This document shows, piece after piece, positions 53,290-63,400 of a stretch of DNA of 64,000 nucleotides. Position numbers and translations under genes: made by a program. This DNA comes from Pisaster brevispinus (Eukaryota > Echinodermata > Asteroidea > Forcipulatida > Asteriidae), in contig JAMKCF010000002.1 in the NCBI GenBank assembly GCA_023634235.1, forward strand, positions 14,751,091 to 14,815,090. Reading direction: 5' to 3'. The notes under the pieces were generated by a model that was not told where the DNA came from, searched no databases, and saw only the letters and a list, made by a program, of their open reading frames with translations. Positions within the stretch are counted from its first letter, which is position 1, and every line of letters starts with the position of its first letter.

Positions 53290-53600
53290 AATCACTGTAG
53301 CTCACAAGTGTGAGGAAACCTGTAAACAACATGAACAAGGGTGCTTGCTATGTGAACCAGAAATGCTGGGGTTAACCTGTACTCTTCCACAATATGTGTT
53401 CTTAGTTCTTTTACGTGCACTACCAATCCTAGTGCACAGTACCTACGGTTTTGCGTCCCATCCAAAAGACAAAGCTGTTATGGTTTAAGCGTCTTGCTCA
53501 AGGATACAAGTGCCAAGACCCGGACTCAAACCCACACTCTGCCGATCAGAAACACCATCGAGTTCGGTGCTCTTTAAAACCACTCGGCCACGACACTTGT
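53290..53600 (-). mobile_element. tRNA-derived SINE (Leu/Ser type), REV1 intron 6
   Basis: Minus-strand head with TGGCCGAGTGG, the TATCCTTGAGCAAGACGCT core and the GGATGGGACGCAAAAC block of the family, truncated and diverged. It ends about 11 bp from exon 6. Confidence 0.7.
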
Positions 53601-53610
53601 CTTTTCTTAC

Positions 53611-53730
53611 CAGGTAGGTCTTTGACAGACTGCTCTTTCATGAAGTCCACAGCATCTTTAGCATTGAGGTAGAACTGTCCGTTGGGCTTGGCCTTCCTTG
53701 TGCTCATCCGTGCCAGCAGGATGTTACCAG
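53611..53730 (-). CDS. REV1: REV1 exon 6 (palm to thumb)
   Basis: Residues about 604-644: GNILLARMSTRKAKPNGQ, then DAVDFMKEQSVKDLPG. This is the conserved Y-family segment leading to the helix-hairpin-helix thumb. The acceptor is TTTCGCAG and the donor GTAAGA. It ends with the first base of the Gly codon that makes LPGVGRS with exon 7. Confidence 0.94.
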
Positions 53731-54336
53731 CTGCGAAATAAAAATGTAAGATCATTTCCACCTCAAATTTATAGAATCTAGACACGGGAACACATGTGCT
53801 TGTCAAACCCAGAGCTTCCCGCTGGACTAAAAAAGCACCAAGTATACTTCATCTCAAATCAATTTTAAGAAATTCAGACATTGTAAAAAGGAACTTAACC
53901 AACTTAATACTGAAAGACATGCTTACAACTTTTTCGGACACACAAATGGAAGTTGGCTAACCCATTTTTGTATAATACCCAAAACATTTTTTGGGAGTAT
54001 GAGATCAAGTAAAAATGAACACAGCCGGATGCTCTTTTAAATAAGTAGCGTGCACAGGCATGTACTCGCTGCGCTACGCTCTGTTTCCCCAATACCAAGA
54101 GGGGACAAGAGTACTGGAATTAATGCTCGAAATCTCTCTTTTTTGAGGTTATTGTATAAGCCCTGTTCTTTTGATGAGGTTCAAATGAGGATTATGATAA
54201 AAAGGCTACCGCCATTGCACCCTAGTCTGGGGAGGTGTAGCCCTGGTCTTTCCCCAGTGGGTACCACTCTTAAGGGGAATGCTGTCTACGAGATGATTGT
54301 GAGAAAATTTAAAGAGATTGCTTGTTCTTTTTTTAC

Positions 54337-54491
54337 CGAGACCAGCAGACGCATTGCACCCAGTCTTCTCTTTGATTTCTGCTCGCAGTACTTTGGCTAG
54401 CTCCAGCGGAGTGACCCCAGTGTCATCCATGATCCCAGTTACATCAACAAACATCTCATCGCAGCTGACCGCTTCGATGTCATGGGTGTAA
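54337..54491 (-). CDS. REV1: REV1 exon 5 (catalytic SCDE motif)
   Basis: Residues about 552-604. It encodes YTHDIEAVSCDEMFVDVTG with the SCDE motif that supplies the second set of metal-binding carboxylates, followed by TPLELAKVLRAEIKEKTGCN. The acceptor is ACATAAAG and the donor GTAAAA. The junction to exon 6 restores the conserved CNASAGLAGNILLARM block. Confidence 0.94.
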
Positions 54492-54559
54492 CTTTATGTG
54501 CATAGTTTAAAATTAAAAAAACAGTCGGGTTAGAATTCTTTTAAAATACACCCATTGTG

Positions 54560-54976
54560 TAATTTAATAATACGCAGTTCATAGCACTTTGTGACACCTG
54601 AGGGCACCTCAAAGCGCTCATTATTTTTTCTACCAGGTTTGCAAAACTACGCTCAAAATATAAGACCCTTTTATTTACAAAGCACCATTTACTGTAAGTA
54701 AAAGATTTACAAGGTGCTGTGGCGCAATCTGCAGCCAACCATACCAGAAAACACCGGGTTAAACCCCTTCTCTTAGTGATAAGTGTACTGGTTTTTTGTT
54801 TACATGCCTTACACAACATACGGGACCTATGGTTTTACGTCCCTTCCGAAGGAGCGTGTAACAATGGCAAATGTTTTGCTTAAGGACCAAGTGTCAAGAC
54901 CGGAACTTGAACCCACAACTCTGCTGATCCGAAATACCAGAGCTTGAGTTTGATCCACTTGGCCAAGAAACGCCAG
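54560..54976 (-). mobile_element. tRNA-derived SINE (Leu/Ser type), REV1 intron 4
   Basis: Near full-length but diverged: head with TTGGCCAAGTGGATC, B box relic and the GGAAGGGACGTAAAACC block; the far end carries AAAGTGCTATGAACTG as in other family members. Confidence 0.7.
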
Positions 54977-55330
54977 GGCTCAATTTCACAAAGAGCCAAG
55001 ATTGATCTTTAAAAGATGTGTATTGATCTTAACTGCTAAGCAAAATGTGATGTCACAAAATGATGAAATCACTATGGTAATATTGACGTCTCATCTTAAG
55101 AGGAATCTTAGTGCTTTGTCAAATTGAGTACAGAGCCCCAGGTAAAGCAGTTCTATGGGATTATTCTGGTAAAACAAGACCCCCCCCCCTAAATAAAAGA
55201 ACTTTGAGTGAAAACCTTCTTCTTTACAGAGCATAAGACAAGAGAATCTTTCCTGCCCATTCTAAAATAAACTCATCCATGAAAACACAATGATGTCTCC
55301 TTTTAAAGTTTGAGGGGTATATCAACCTAC

Positions 55331-56626
55331 CTCGCTATCGTCTCATACAATGTCTGAGACACTTTCCTGTAGCCCTCAAAATCATACGGAATCGTCTGAA
55401 GCTCCGGGCACAGCCTCTTTGCCTCCCCCATGAACATACCGTTCCTTAAACCCGCCTTGCGGGCTTCATAGCTGCAGCTGGCGATTTCAGCCATGGAGCT
55501 GAAGTTCGGCTTGGACTTGGCTTTCTGCGGCTCACTCTGGCCTGTCGGTTCAAGCATCCTTGGACTGGTCAAGGTTCCGGTAGTCGATGGCGGTGTTGTT
55601 GGGTTATTTTCCGAGCGGGAGCTTGAACTCAACCGGATTGTGTCGTCAGACCTTGTAGGAATGTTTTCATAAGCTGATGAAATTGCTCCGGTTGATTCAT
55701 CTTTTCCTTGTAAGGACAGCGTTGCTGGATTGATATGCCGGCTCTTCGTGCCCTTCTTGCCATATTTATTTTCGTAGTACGCTCGCTCGTACTCGTGGGT
55801 CTCCTGGTTCGCCTCTGCCATTCCTTTCCCCCTGGAGTGGGTTACGGCGACTGGCTTACCGATCAGATCTGGACGGTTGCACAGCCCCACTGATACGAAG
55901 AAGCAGTCCATATCAATATGCATGATTACACGATCTGGTTTGGATGATCTTTGCCCGTCCGACGTCTTAGGGTGAACATCGCGGATCTCACCGACTGATT
56001 CAAGAGTTGGGTTGGATTTATTTGATTCCGTTGAGCAAGGTGAGGAATCTTCACCAAGTGGACGCAACTTCTCTCGTCCGGGAAAGCTGGTGTCTCCGCC
56101 GCTCTGCAGGGTGTTTACGTAAGCCTTGAATTCCGCTCCCCACGTGGAAATGTAATGCAGCCGAGAGTTGCTGTAAAACTCCGAGACAAAGTTGGCGTCT
56201 CCCGCTTTGGCTGGGCCTTTCCCAGTCCTTGGAGGCTGTGGTTTTGGGTTTTTCCCTTGGGCAGACCTCACGGGGGACGCATCTACGGAACAGTTAGTTG
56301 AACTACCTTGTGGGGCTTTAGAGTGACTGCTATTTATAGATTCATTCTGAGGATTCATAAGTGATGGAGCATCTAGTTCTTGAAACTCAACTCCGACTGG
56401 ACTTTCTGGGTGAGTAACCTGTGTCTCATGCATCTGGGTCTTCTTCTTCTGAAACTCACGATCAGCGTCACTCCTCGACATCTGCCTCGTTGAAGATGAA
56501 GTGCTTGGGTTTCCTTGGTGTAGAGCTGGCGAATCTTTGCTGGTGAACTTGAGTGTTCCCTGTGAGGTCACCCTGTTTGTGTAGAGTTGGTATGGAATGT
56601 CGGAGAGTAGCTTCCCCGCTTTTATA
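55331..56626 (-). CDS. REV1: REV1 exon 4 (end of BRCT, linker, start of catalytic core)
   Basis: This is the largest exon, 1296 nt, residues about 120-552. It starts with SIKAGKLLSDIPYQLYT (end of BRCT), then a Ser/Gln/Pro-rich linker. Next is the REV1-specific SEFYSNSRLHYIS / AEFKAYVNTLQ / FPGREKL region (N-digit and template-guanine eviction area), then the polymerase motif VIMHIDMDCFFVSVG, whose Asp residues bind metal. A low-complexity insert of about 100 residues, rich in Ser, Thr and Asn, sits between PVAVTHSRGKG and the conserved AEIASCSYEARKAGLRNGM; vertebrate REV1 also has an insert here, of different sequence. It ends TLYETIA plus AG of a Ser codon. Confidence 0.96.
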
Positions 56627-56714
56627 CTGAAAACAAAATCATCAACATCAAAATGTCTGAAAATATCACTGTGTTGGGAGTGAACTCCCCCCCCCCCCAA
56701 AAAAAAAATAAAAA

Positions 56715-56830
56715 AATTATCGGATGACTTCTAACTGGCGCCCTGGACTAAGATATTGACAAAATAGGAAGACTGCCAACATACACATGTAGGATTAGAT
56801 AGCTCAGCTGGTAGAGCTCCGGCACGCCAT
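56715..56830 (+). mobile_element. Truncated SINE of the TAGCTCAG type, REV1 intron 3
   Basis: It shares GGAAGACTGCCAACATA and the A box ATAGCTCAGCTGGTAGAG with the copy at 51965-52150, and breaks off before the B box. Confidence 0.65.
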
Positions 56831-57061
56831 GCTTAGTCATAATATAATTATTGCTTGAACAAATTCTTGAGTAAGGAACAACAAGTGGGTACAAATTTAC
56901 AATCAGTATATGGTATTTTGAATGGTTTAAGCTTTTTTTCCTAATAATCAAAACTTTGGTGGACAAGTTAATTTGTTGTACTTTAAATTAACATAATCTG
57001 ACAACACCACCACCGACGTCCAGTACAGTCTACTTAACCGCTCTGCATAATCCCCACCAAC

Positions 57062-57230
57062 CTTTCTAATATCCAATCAGGTCGAACGATCTTCTCATCT
57101 CGGAGTTCCTTAATCTTGGCATAGGGGAGGCGTGTGGCAATGATGTGGGTGACTTTGGTCTTACTGTAGTAGTGGTGGTACCATCCTCCGTGTAACATCA
57201 TCAGGCGCTTCAACTCATCAGAAGAAGGGA
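57062..57230 (-). CDS. REV1: REV1 exon 3 (BRCT domain core)
   Basis: Residues about 64-120. It carries LKRLMMLHGGWYHHYYS, THIIATRLPYAKIKELR and VRPDWILE, the diagnostic REV1 BRCT segments that bind DNA ends or PCNA in characterised orthologues. The acceptor is CCCCACAG and the donor GTTGGT, slightly weak. It ends with AG of a Ser codon finished in exon 4. A 171-bp triplicated repeat lies just upstream in intron 2. Confidence 0.94.
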
Positions 57231-57282
57231 CTGTGGGGACGTAATTTAAATGTGACTTACCATCAAAATCACAAGGGAAACT

Positions 57283-57795
57283 GACTGGGTAAATTTTGAA
57301 ATAATTTGGGGTTGAACAAAGAAAGTTGACTTGAGTGGGACTTGAACCTGCGACCTCTGGATTAACGTGCCGGCAACAAGGTCTTTTTTTTGTAATAGAC
57401 CCCTTGCATTGACTGCCATCGCTGAGGTCAAACGATACAAACGTGCCAGCGCTGACTGGGTAAATTTTGAAATAATTTGGGGTTGAACAAAGAAAGTTGA
57501 CTTGAGTGGGACTTGAACCTGCAAACTCTGGATTAACCTGCCGGCAACAAGGTTTTTTTTTCGTAATAGACCCCTTGCATTGACTGCCATCGCTGAGGTC
57601 AAACGATGCAAACGTGCCAGCGCTGACTGGGTAAATTTTGAAATAATTTGGGGTTGAACAAAGAAAGTTGACTTGAGTGGGACTTGCACCTGCGACCTCT
57701 GGATTAACGTGCCGGCAACAAGGTCTCTCTTTTTGTAATAGACCCCTTGCATTGGCTGCCATCGCTGAGGTCAAACGATGCAAACGTGCCAGCGC
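57283..57795. repeat. Three tandem 171-bp units derived from a SINE, REV1 intron 2
   Basis: Units begin GACTGGGTAAATTTTGAAAT at 57283, 57454 and 57625. Each contains a minus-strand B box (GGTCGCAGGTTCAAGTCCCA, with small changes) and a CCCCTTGCATTGACTGCCAT end. The minus strand stays open through all three, which explains the long spurious frame there; the splice phases show that it is intron. Confidence 0.85.
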
Positions 57796-57927
57796 GTACG
57801 CGCCACGCACAACTCTCAGCCAAAGATAGGTCTTCCTTTGACCTCAGTGAGGGCGCTGTTCAACCTTATGACGTCAAATGCAAGGGGTCTTTTGAAAGCT
57901 ACAAGGTCGAAAGAAACATCAGCTTAC

Positions 57928-58060
57928 CAGTGTAACCATTGACATGGATTGACACCCCCTCAAAGATTCCAGAGCCCGCCCCTGCTATCTCCTTATTCCT
58001 GGGCGTATCGGCCGTGAACTGTTCAGCCAATTTCTGCTTCTTGGCATTCATGTAGCCGCC
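57928..58060 (-). CDS. REV1: REV1 exon 2 (start of BRCT region)
   Basis: Residues about 20-64. It begins GGYMNAKKQKLAEQF and ends at IHVNGYT, matching the conserved stretch in which REV1 BRCT begins (IFxGVxIxVNGYT). The acceptor is CTGGCAG and the donor GTAAGC. It starts in phase 0 and ends one base into a Val codon completed by exon 3. Confidence 0.93.
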
Positions 58061-58723
58061 CTGCCAGTAAAGCAATGGGGATGAAATAGATACTTACATA
58101 ATTCCAAAATGTTTAACATTGGTTGCTTAATTAGACCATAGACAGCCACTTGACTTGTCCACTCATTTTGAGATACATACATAAATGTAAACATCAGTTT
58201 GTGTCTTATTTTTACCGAAATATGGTTACTTTTTTTCACATTTTCAGCATCATTTACGCAATTTGTGGTTTAATTTAAACGGTTTACATGTAGGCCGTAT
58301 CGGAATTGGCAGCAATGGCTATGGCTTTGACTGTTGCCAAGGACATCCTATACTTATCGCATGATGGCGAGACGATCCAGCCGTACCCTTAGCCGTAGCC
58401 GTATCTGCCATTCATTAACACTCCGCACTCCACTAATTGCTAAAAAATGAAGCCATCAATCAAGTACCTGGAACTGGATATCAAATCCCCTTTGACACCA
58501 GCACAACTCAATATATAGGCCTTCCAATACCTTAAGACTCATCATATTAATTTGCTTATTGTTATTTTGGTAAAAAATAAATATACTATTTTAACTCCAT
58601 CTCCATGTCTGATTCGGCATCCTTTTTTTTCCAAAACAAGTTGGGGCACGATTTTATGAGTAATGATTCAGTCACGCACAAGAATTGTAATTTGATGTTG
58701 TTGTTGTTGTAAAGACAATTTAC

Positions 58724-58780
58724 CCATTCTCCCCAGCCATTGTCGCCCCATGACCTTTTCCCTCCACGTCCTCGGCTCAT
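58724..58780 (-). CDS. REV1: REV1 exon 1 (start codon)
   Basis: This exon encodes MSRGRGGKRSWGDNGWGEW, a basic and Gly-rich start followed by the NGWGEW block that precedes the BRCT domain in other REV1 proteins. The ATG is at 58778-58780 and the donor is GTAAAT after a phase-0 Trp codon. The join to exon 2 gives the familiar WGGYM sequence, which supports both the start and the splice. Confidence 0.9.
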
Positions 58781-59558
58781 TTCTGGAGATGCCGCTAGTT
58801 GAGAATCTCACATTTAACAGTCTTTTAGTGCCATAAGCTCAACCAGAAAAGTGATAAAAACAGTGAGGTTTGAAAACCGCTCCTTTTTACGTGGACTGGT
58901 GAACATAGACTAGTCAACTGATATACTGCCCTCTAGTGACTTGTCACATCTGCTGTCAGGTGGCACAACCGTTCACGTATCGAGACTATAGGTCCACGTA
59001 GGGGAAATGTGGGGACACGATTCAATATGATTCAAACTCGGCAAAAGTAAAAAAAATAAAAACAACAAAACAAAACAAACATTTAAAACTAAAATTTGAC
59101 TAAATTTTATTCAACTTGCTAATCAATTATAGATATCAGTGTAAAACTTTTGACAGTGAACAGTATGTAATGATTAACTATTTTCGAGAAAAAAAACTTT
59201 TAATAATTTTTGAAAATATATAAAACTTTTAGCCCAAAAGAGTTAGTTGCTATCCGGCAGCTGCAACCACATAAGGCAAATTCAACATATTTTAATTACA
59301 GCAAAAAAAGCTTTCTTCAATACATTAAGACCTTCTACTGATGTGTTCCTTTTAACAGGAAAACTAATACTGTAATTGTTTGAACCATGGATTCCTTCCT
59401 CCATGTTTGAGCCTAACTGGGTTGCGGGTTGTTGATGTTGTTTTGTTTAGTTTTTCTTTTGGTTAATGCTGTTGTTTTGTTTTGTTTTGTCTTTTCTGTG
59501 GGGTTGAGTTTTTTCTCTCTTATTGTAGTGTTTCAATTTTTCATTTATGGATCTTCCA
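58781..59558. other. REV1 5' flank
   Basis: Presumed promoter and 5' UTR region of REV1. I see no TATA box at a convincing distance and no clear CpG-rich block. GTTTTGTTTTG-type low complexity lies near 59470. Confidence 0.4.
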
Positions 59559-59733
59559 AGTCCAATTTCGTAGAGCTGCTATAACAATGTTCTTTTAAGC
59601 AAAAATGGTCAGGATACCAGTTACAAATGGTACATGTGACACGGTACTTTGGCTGGTAACCTTATTCTAGTAAGCATAATTTTGTTGTGCTTAGCCACTT
59701 TTTGTGCTAAAGCAGCTCTATGAAGTTGGGCCC
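59559..59733. mobile_element. Palindromic MITE, GGGCCCAATTTCAT family
   Basis: Diverged copy with CCAATTTCGTAGAGCTGCT and AGCAGCTCTATGAAGTTGGG ends. Confidence 0.7.
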
Positions 59734-59872
59734 TATTCCGCAACAAATTGTTGACTTTATAGTTTCACAAACTGGATAGTTTGCATTACAAACACTTCAT
59801 TTTAACCCACTGTTCTGAGTGTAACAAATAGATAAAACATTTTTTCCACCAAAAATTGTAAAGGTAATCCAA

Positions 59873-60082
59873 ATAGACCCATTGCACAACGCGCAGCGCA
59901 CATACACGCGCGTCTCCTGTCTGTCATGCTGGGTGTCAAAACGTGCACAAAAGGATGGTACACGTGTTCACACGCGCATTGTTCGTAAACACGTGTACCA
60001 TCCTTTTGTGCACGTTTTGACACCCAGCATGGCGGACAGGAGTTGGCGTGTATGTGCGCTGCGCGTTGTGCAATGGGTCTAT
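59873..60082. mobile_element. 210-bp near-perfect palindrome
   Basis: Ends ATAGACCCATTGCACAACGC and GCGTTGTGCAATGGGTCTAT; the arms match inwards through GATGGTACACGTG to a short CG-rich centre. The base composition differs sharply from the AT-rich surroundings. Confidence 0.85.
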
Positions 60083-60848
60083 ACACAAATTTTTACGATC
60101 ATACACATTTACATTAATTCAATACATAGTTTTAGTAATATATAATATTTTATCATTGGTTAAAAAGATAATAGTAGTGATTACACATACCAAAAACAAA
60201 AGGTCAGTACTTTCTTCTTTGCTCATTGAAAAAAATTGAAAAAAATAAAAAAATCAAAAAATAAAGTTCTGCAGATCCTCATACAGCAGCCATCTATGTT
60301 TGGTTCCTTCCATTCACTATGACAACAACAGTTATCATTCTCAGTTCATAATGGACCAGACTGCTCTAACTTCTACACTTGGGTTTTGTCCGAATCAAAG
60401 ATTATAGAGCAACAAAGGCGCAAGGTGGGTTACTGGAGGTCTATTGTTGGACCTGTTGCAACATGTATTCCCATGGGCTCCATTACAGCAAGCAAATGTT
60501 TTGTTATATCAATGATAGCAATAGTCATCGTCTGCACTGATCTATTGTAGCATCAAAAGAGTTGCTTGCTGAAATGGCGCGTAGTGCACATCTCTTACTC
60601 AGCCTGAGTTCCCCATCTTGAGCCTTCGACGCTCTATAATCTTTCGTCTGAATCAAGCGACTTCGGCTGCGGCTGTTGGCTTCACCGACAACATTCAAGA
60701 ATAAGCCTTTTCAGCCGATGTGGATATAGCCGCAGCCCAAGCCATTAATTCGAACTCATCCTTTGATTTAAAAAAAAACCCAAACAAATCAATCAATCAA
60801 TCAATTGAAAAATACACAGCTACATAGTGCAAAAAGTATGCAGCATTT
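60083..60848. other. Unassigned sequence with a weak inverted repeat
   Basis: AGATTATAGAGC near 60400 and GCTCTATAATCT near 60632 suggest another small inverted-repeat element; a short AATC microsatellite is at about 60784-60804. Confidence 0.45.
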
Positions 60849-61256
60849 AAAGGCAAAGTATACCTTTGGTTTTTTGAACCGTTTGTCTTAATCACATATA
60901 AATGTAGACTCATACAACACAACTAACCTGTGAAAGTTTCATTTCAAAAGGTGGTCGTGTTTTCGAGAGATCACCACAAAAAACAAAAACAAAACAGAGC
61001 AAATTATGTCCACGCAGGAAGAATAATCCCAAGTAAGAATACAAAATCTACGAAATTTTTCTGACAGGAACGTTTCTCAGATTCAAATTTGAGGTGATAA
61101 AAATTGATATCACTTTCTAAACCACATAACGTGTATTTCAAATTGAATTGTTTGTCAAAATGCTTTATATTATCGAAAGCTGCTGTACCACTTAAACAAG
61201 TAAGTTTTGATTGCCATTAATTTTTAGAGTGATTACCAAACGTATACTTTCCCTTT
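60849..61256 (+). mobile_element. Palindromic MITE, full-length copy (408 bp)
   Basis: Ends AAAGGCAAAGTATAC and GTATACTTTCCCTTT form inverted repeats with one mismatch; the interior is shared with 287-664 and 1040-1312. Confidence 0.8.
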
Positions 61257-61891
61257 GAAAAACAAATCGAACCTCAAACCTAAAGCTAAATCAAAAACAA
61301 ACGGCTGCACTACAACATAAAATGTACACAGCATTCTTCAGAGAGATACTGGTCTTCTAAATTCTAAATTAAAAACCCAGAATTACAGTACTTTGAGGAG
61401 TTATATACACCACTTCCTACAAAATGGCACCAAAAAGACCCCCCCCCCAAAAAAAAAAAAAATGTCCTCTATGCACAACAATTTCTACAATGTCACTTTT
61501 TTTAATGAAAGAACATATGGTATCATATTATACATGTACATTTTTAGACACCAACAAAAAGGTAACAGTATTCTGTGAAAATGTAAATTTGAATACTCTC
61601 ATAGGGTCAACCACCACTAATGCCAAAATTTACTGACATTCCAAGTTTTTCTACTGCAAAAAATATACATTCAGTTCCAATAGAAAAAAACCAACGATTT
61701 TAATGTGTGTAATATAGTTTTTTTCTTTTTGCTGTAGGCAATTAAGTTGTGTATACAAATGGAAGACGACACATTGAAGTATGAGCCTACTCACATTTGA
61801 TAACTAACTATGTACCTCAGGTTTACTCAAAAATGCAAAAGCCCAGTGCAATTTGCAATGTTATGATGTCATGCATTAAGTGCCCAGCCGT

Positions 61892-62050
61892 CGATTTCAC
61901 CAAACTCTTCCTAACTTAGGATTAATCTTAGGACTTAGGACGAGTCCCAGCCTTGCACTGTAACATGTAAACCTTAAGATTAATCCTAAGTTAGGACTAG
62001 TTACTCGTCCTAACTCGAGATAGGATTAATCCTAGCGTTTCGTGAAATTG
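61892..62050. mobile_element. Palindromic MITE, 159 bp
   Basis: Ends CGATTTCACCAAACTC and the matching GCGTTTCGTGAAATTG; arms built on CTAACTTAGGATTAATC and its complement. Confidence 0.8.
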
Positions 62051-62203
62051 GCTCCAGTTAACAACCTCAGCCATAGTGCATATACATTCAGACATTAGTG
62101 CTACTATTGCTACATTGTGAGTGCTAGATTTGGCCAAAGCTGAAATGATTCTCTTTAGTTCTGTGGTTTCATCGTGGAGGAAGGCTCGGACCACTCAAAC
62201 AGC

Positions 62204-62242
62204 TTAGCTGTTGCTATCCTTGTTCTCAAAGAACATGTAATC
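62204..62242 (-). CDS. Candidate last coding exon of a gene entering from the right edge
   Basis: After acceptor TTCGTTGCAG the frame reads DYMFFENKDSNS then TAA. It joins in phase 0 with the exon at 63049-63107. I do not recognise the protein. The two good splice sites and matching phase are the only support. Confidence 0.35.
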   Translation of the reverse strand, partial: DYMFFENKDSNS

Positions 62243-62479
62243 CTGCAACGAACCAAGAGGGAAGAAAAGGCGGTTAGCTTGAAGGTATTATACAGGATCG
62301 GTAAGGATAAAAAAACATCCTTGTTTAAGATTAGGAAGTTCATACTAGAACCAGTTGTGTGTGTGTGTGTGTGTGTGAAATGCTTCCCTTTGAAATGAAG
62401 TCATATTCATAAGAAACTATATATAAAAACCTAAACACTTTTTTTTTAAACACCACACAACAGCGTTTTCCTATCCTTT

Positions 62480-62860
62480 TCCTATCAAATGAAAGAACTC
62501 CTGCAGTACAAACAAATGTGTGTAGTTAACCCTCCTACTCTTGACCAACCAAATGAATCAATAAAGTGTGTGTCTGCCCAATGGAAGAAACCCAAGGTTT
62601 CTGTTACTTTCTTTTCAGAAGACCATGTTTTTTTCCTATCAAATGAAAGTACTCCTGCAGTACAAACAAATGTGTATAGTTAACCCTCCTACTCTTGACC
62701 AACCAAATGAATCAATATAGTGTGTGTCTGCACGATGGACGAAACCCAAGGTTTCAGTTAATTTCGTCTCAGAAGACTGTGTTGATATCAAATGAAAGTC
62801 CTCCAGCAGTACGAAAAATTGTGTATAGTTAACCCTCCTACTCTTGACCAACCATTTGAA
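62480..62860. repeat. Three diverged tandem units of about 175 bp
   Basis: AAATGAAAGAACTCCTGCAG, TGTGTAGTTAACCCTCCTAC and CTCTTGACCAACCAAATGAA recur near 62487, 62640 and 62793. A GT dinucleotide tract is at about 62355-62378. Confidence 0.75.
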
Positions 62861-63048
62861 ACCATTTTTGTGTTGTGTCTGGTGGCTGAGTCGATTCCAA
62901 GCAACCCCCAAAGAACTGCATCAAGTCACTGGCGGAGCTGTCAAGTGGCTAACTCAGCTTAATTTTAATTTATAATTGACATGAACTATCACTCTGTCTT
63001 TTGAAGGAGAAAGAAGTGTACAAAAGTGTGTAAAACTACAGTACTTAC

Positions 63049-63107
63049 AATCAAGAAAGTTGCTCCGATGATGTTTGCCTTCATTTTCACGTCCATGTCC
63101 ATCGGGA
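63049..63107 (-). CDS. Candidate penultimate coding exon, unknown gene
   Basis: 59 nt between a strong acceptor (CTCTTCTTCACAG) and a strong donor (GTAAGTACTG). The phase that fits the next exon reads PMDMDVKMKANIIGATFLI, a short charged then hydrophobic stretch that could be part of a membrane segment. The gene, on the same strand as REV1 and upstream of it, would continue beyond the window. Confidence 0.38.
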
Positions 63108-63149
63108 CTGTGAAGAAGAGAGAAACAAAACCAAAGAATTCAAATATTG

Positions 63150-63400
63150 TGGAGTGCCATGGTCGAGCGGCTTAGAGCATCAAATTCAAGTACTGGGCCC
63201 AATTTCATAGAGCTGCTTATTTTCTGCTATTAAGCAGAAACGAGCAAGATACCGGTCATATATAGTGCTTGTTAAATGCCAGTTTGGCTGGAAACCTAAC
63301 ACTGGTAAGCATAATTCTTTTTGTGCTGAGCTACTTCTTGAAACTGGGCCCTGGTGGTTAAGTTAACGGGGTGTGGGTTCGAGTCCTGGTTAGGCTGTCT
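63150..63400 (+). mobile_element. tRNA-derived SINE split by a palindromic MITE
   Basis: The tRNA-like head (TGGTCGAGCGGCTTAGAG) and B box (GGGTTCGAGTCCTGG) are separated by a GGGCCCAATTTCAT-family MITE at 63195-63351. Confidence 0.65.

Larger units (their letters stand above)
9167..58780 (-). other. REV1: REV1 gene (whole locus, 15 coding exons)
   Basis: REV1 is a nuclear deoxycytidyl transferase of the Y family and the scaffold that recruits polymerase zeta (REV7) and other Y-family polymerases during translesion synthesis. Exons read right to left: 58724-58780, 57928-58060, 57062-57230, 55331-56626, 54337-54491, 53611-53730, 52764-52984, 51576-51851, 50389-50589, 49216-49469, 47763-48333, 14713-15013, 13169-13309, 9684-9786, 9167-9281. 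Every junction is GT-AG, phases match throughout, and the sum is 4113 nt (1370 codons plus stop). Domains: BRCT about residues 40-130, catalytic core about 285-810 with DMDCFF and SCDE metal-binding motifs, three UBMs, and C-terminal domain about 1275-1370. Intron 11 is 32,749 bp and holds an antisense receptor array; intron 13 holds a LINE. Exon joins were made by eye and there is no transcript evidence. Confidence 0.95.

Noticed and set aside
57034..57810. A 258-codon minus-strand frame containing BRCT sequence plus three repeated blocks
   Set aside because: Only 57062-57230 is REV1 exon 3. The rest is the SINE-derived triplication in intron 2; splice sites and orthology place a boundary at 57230.
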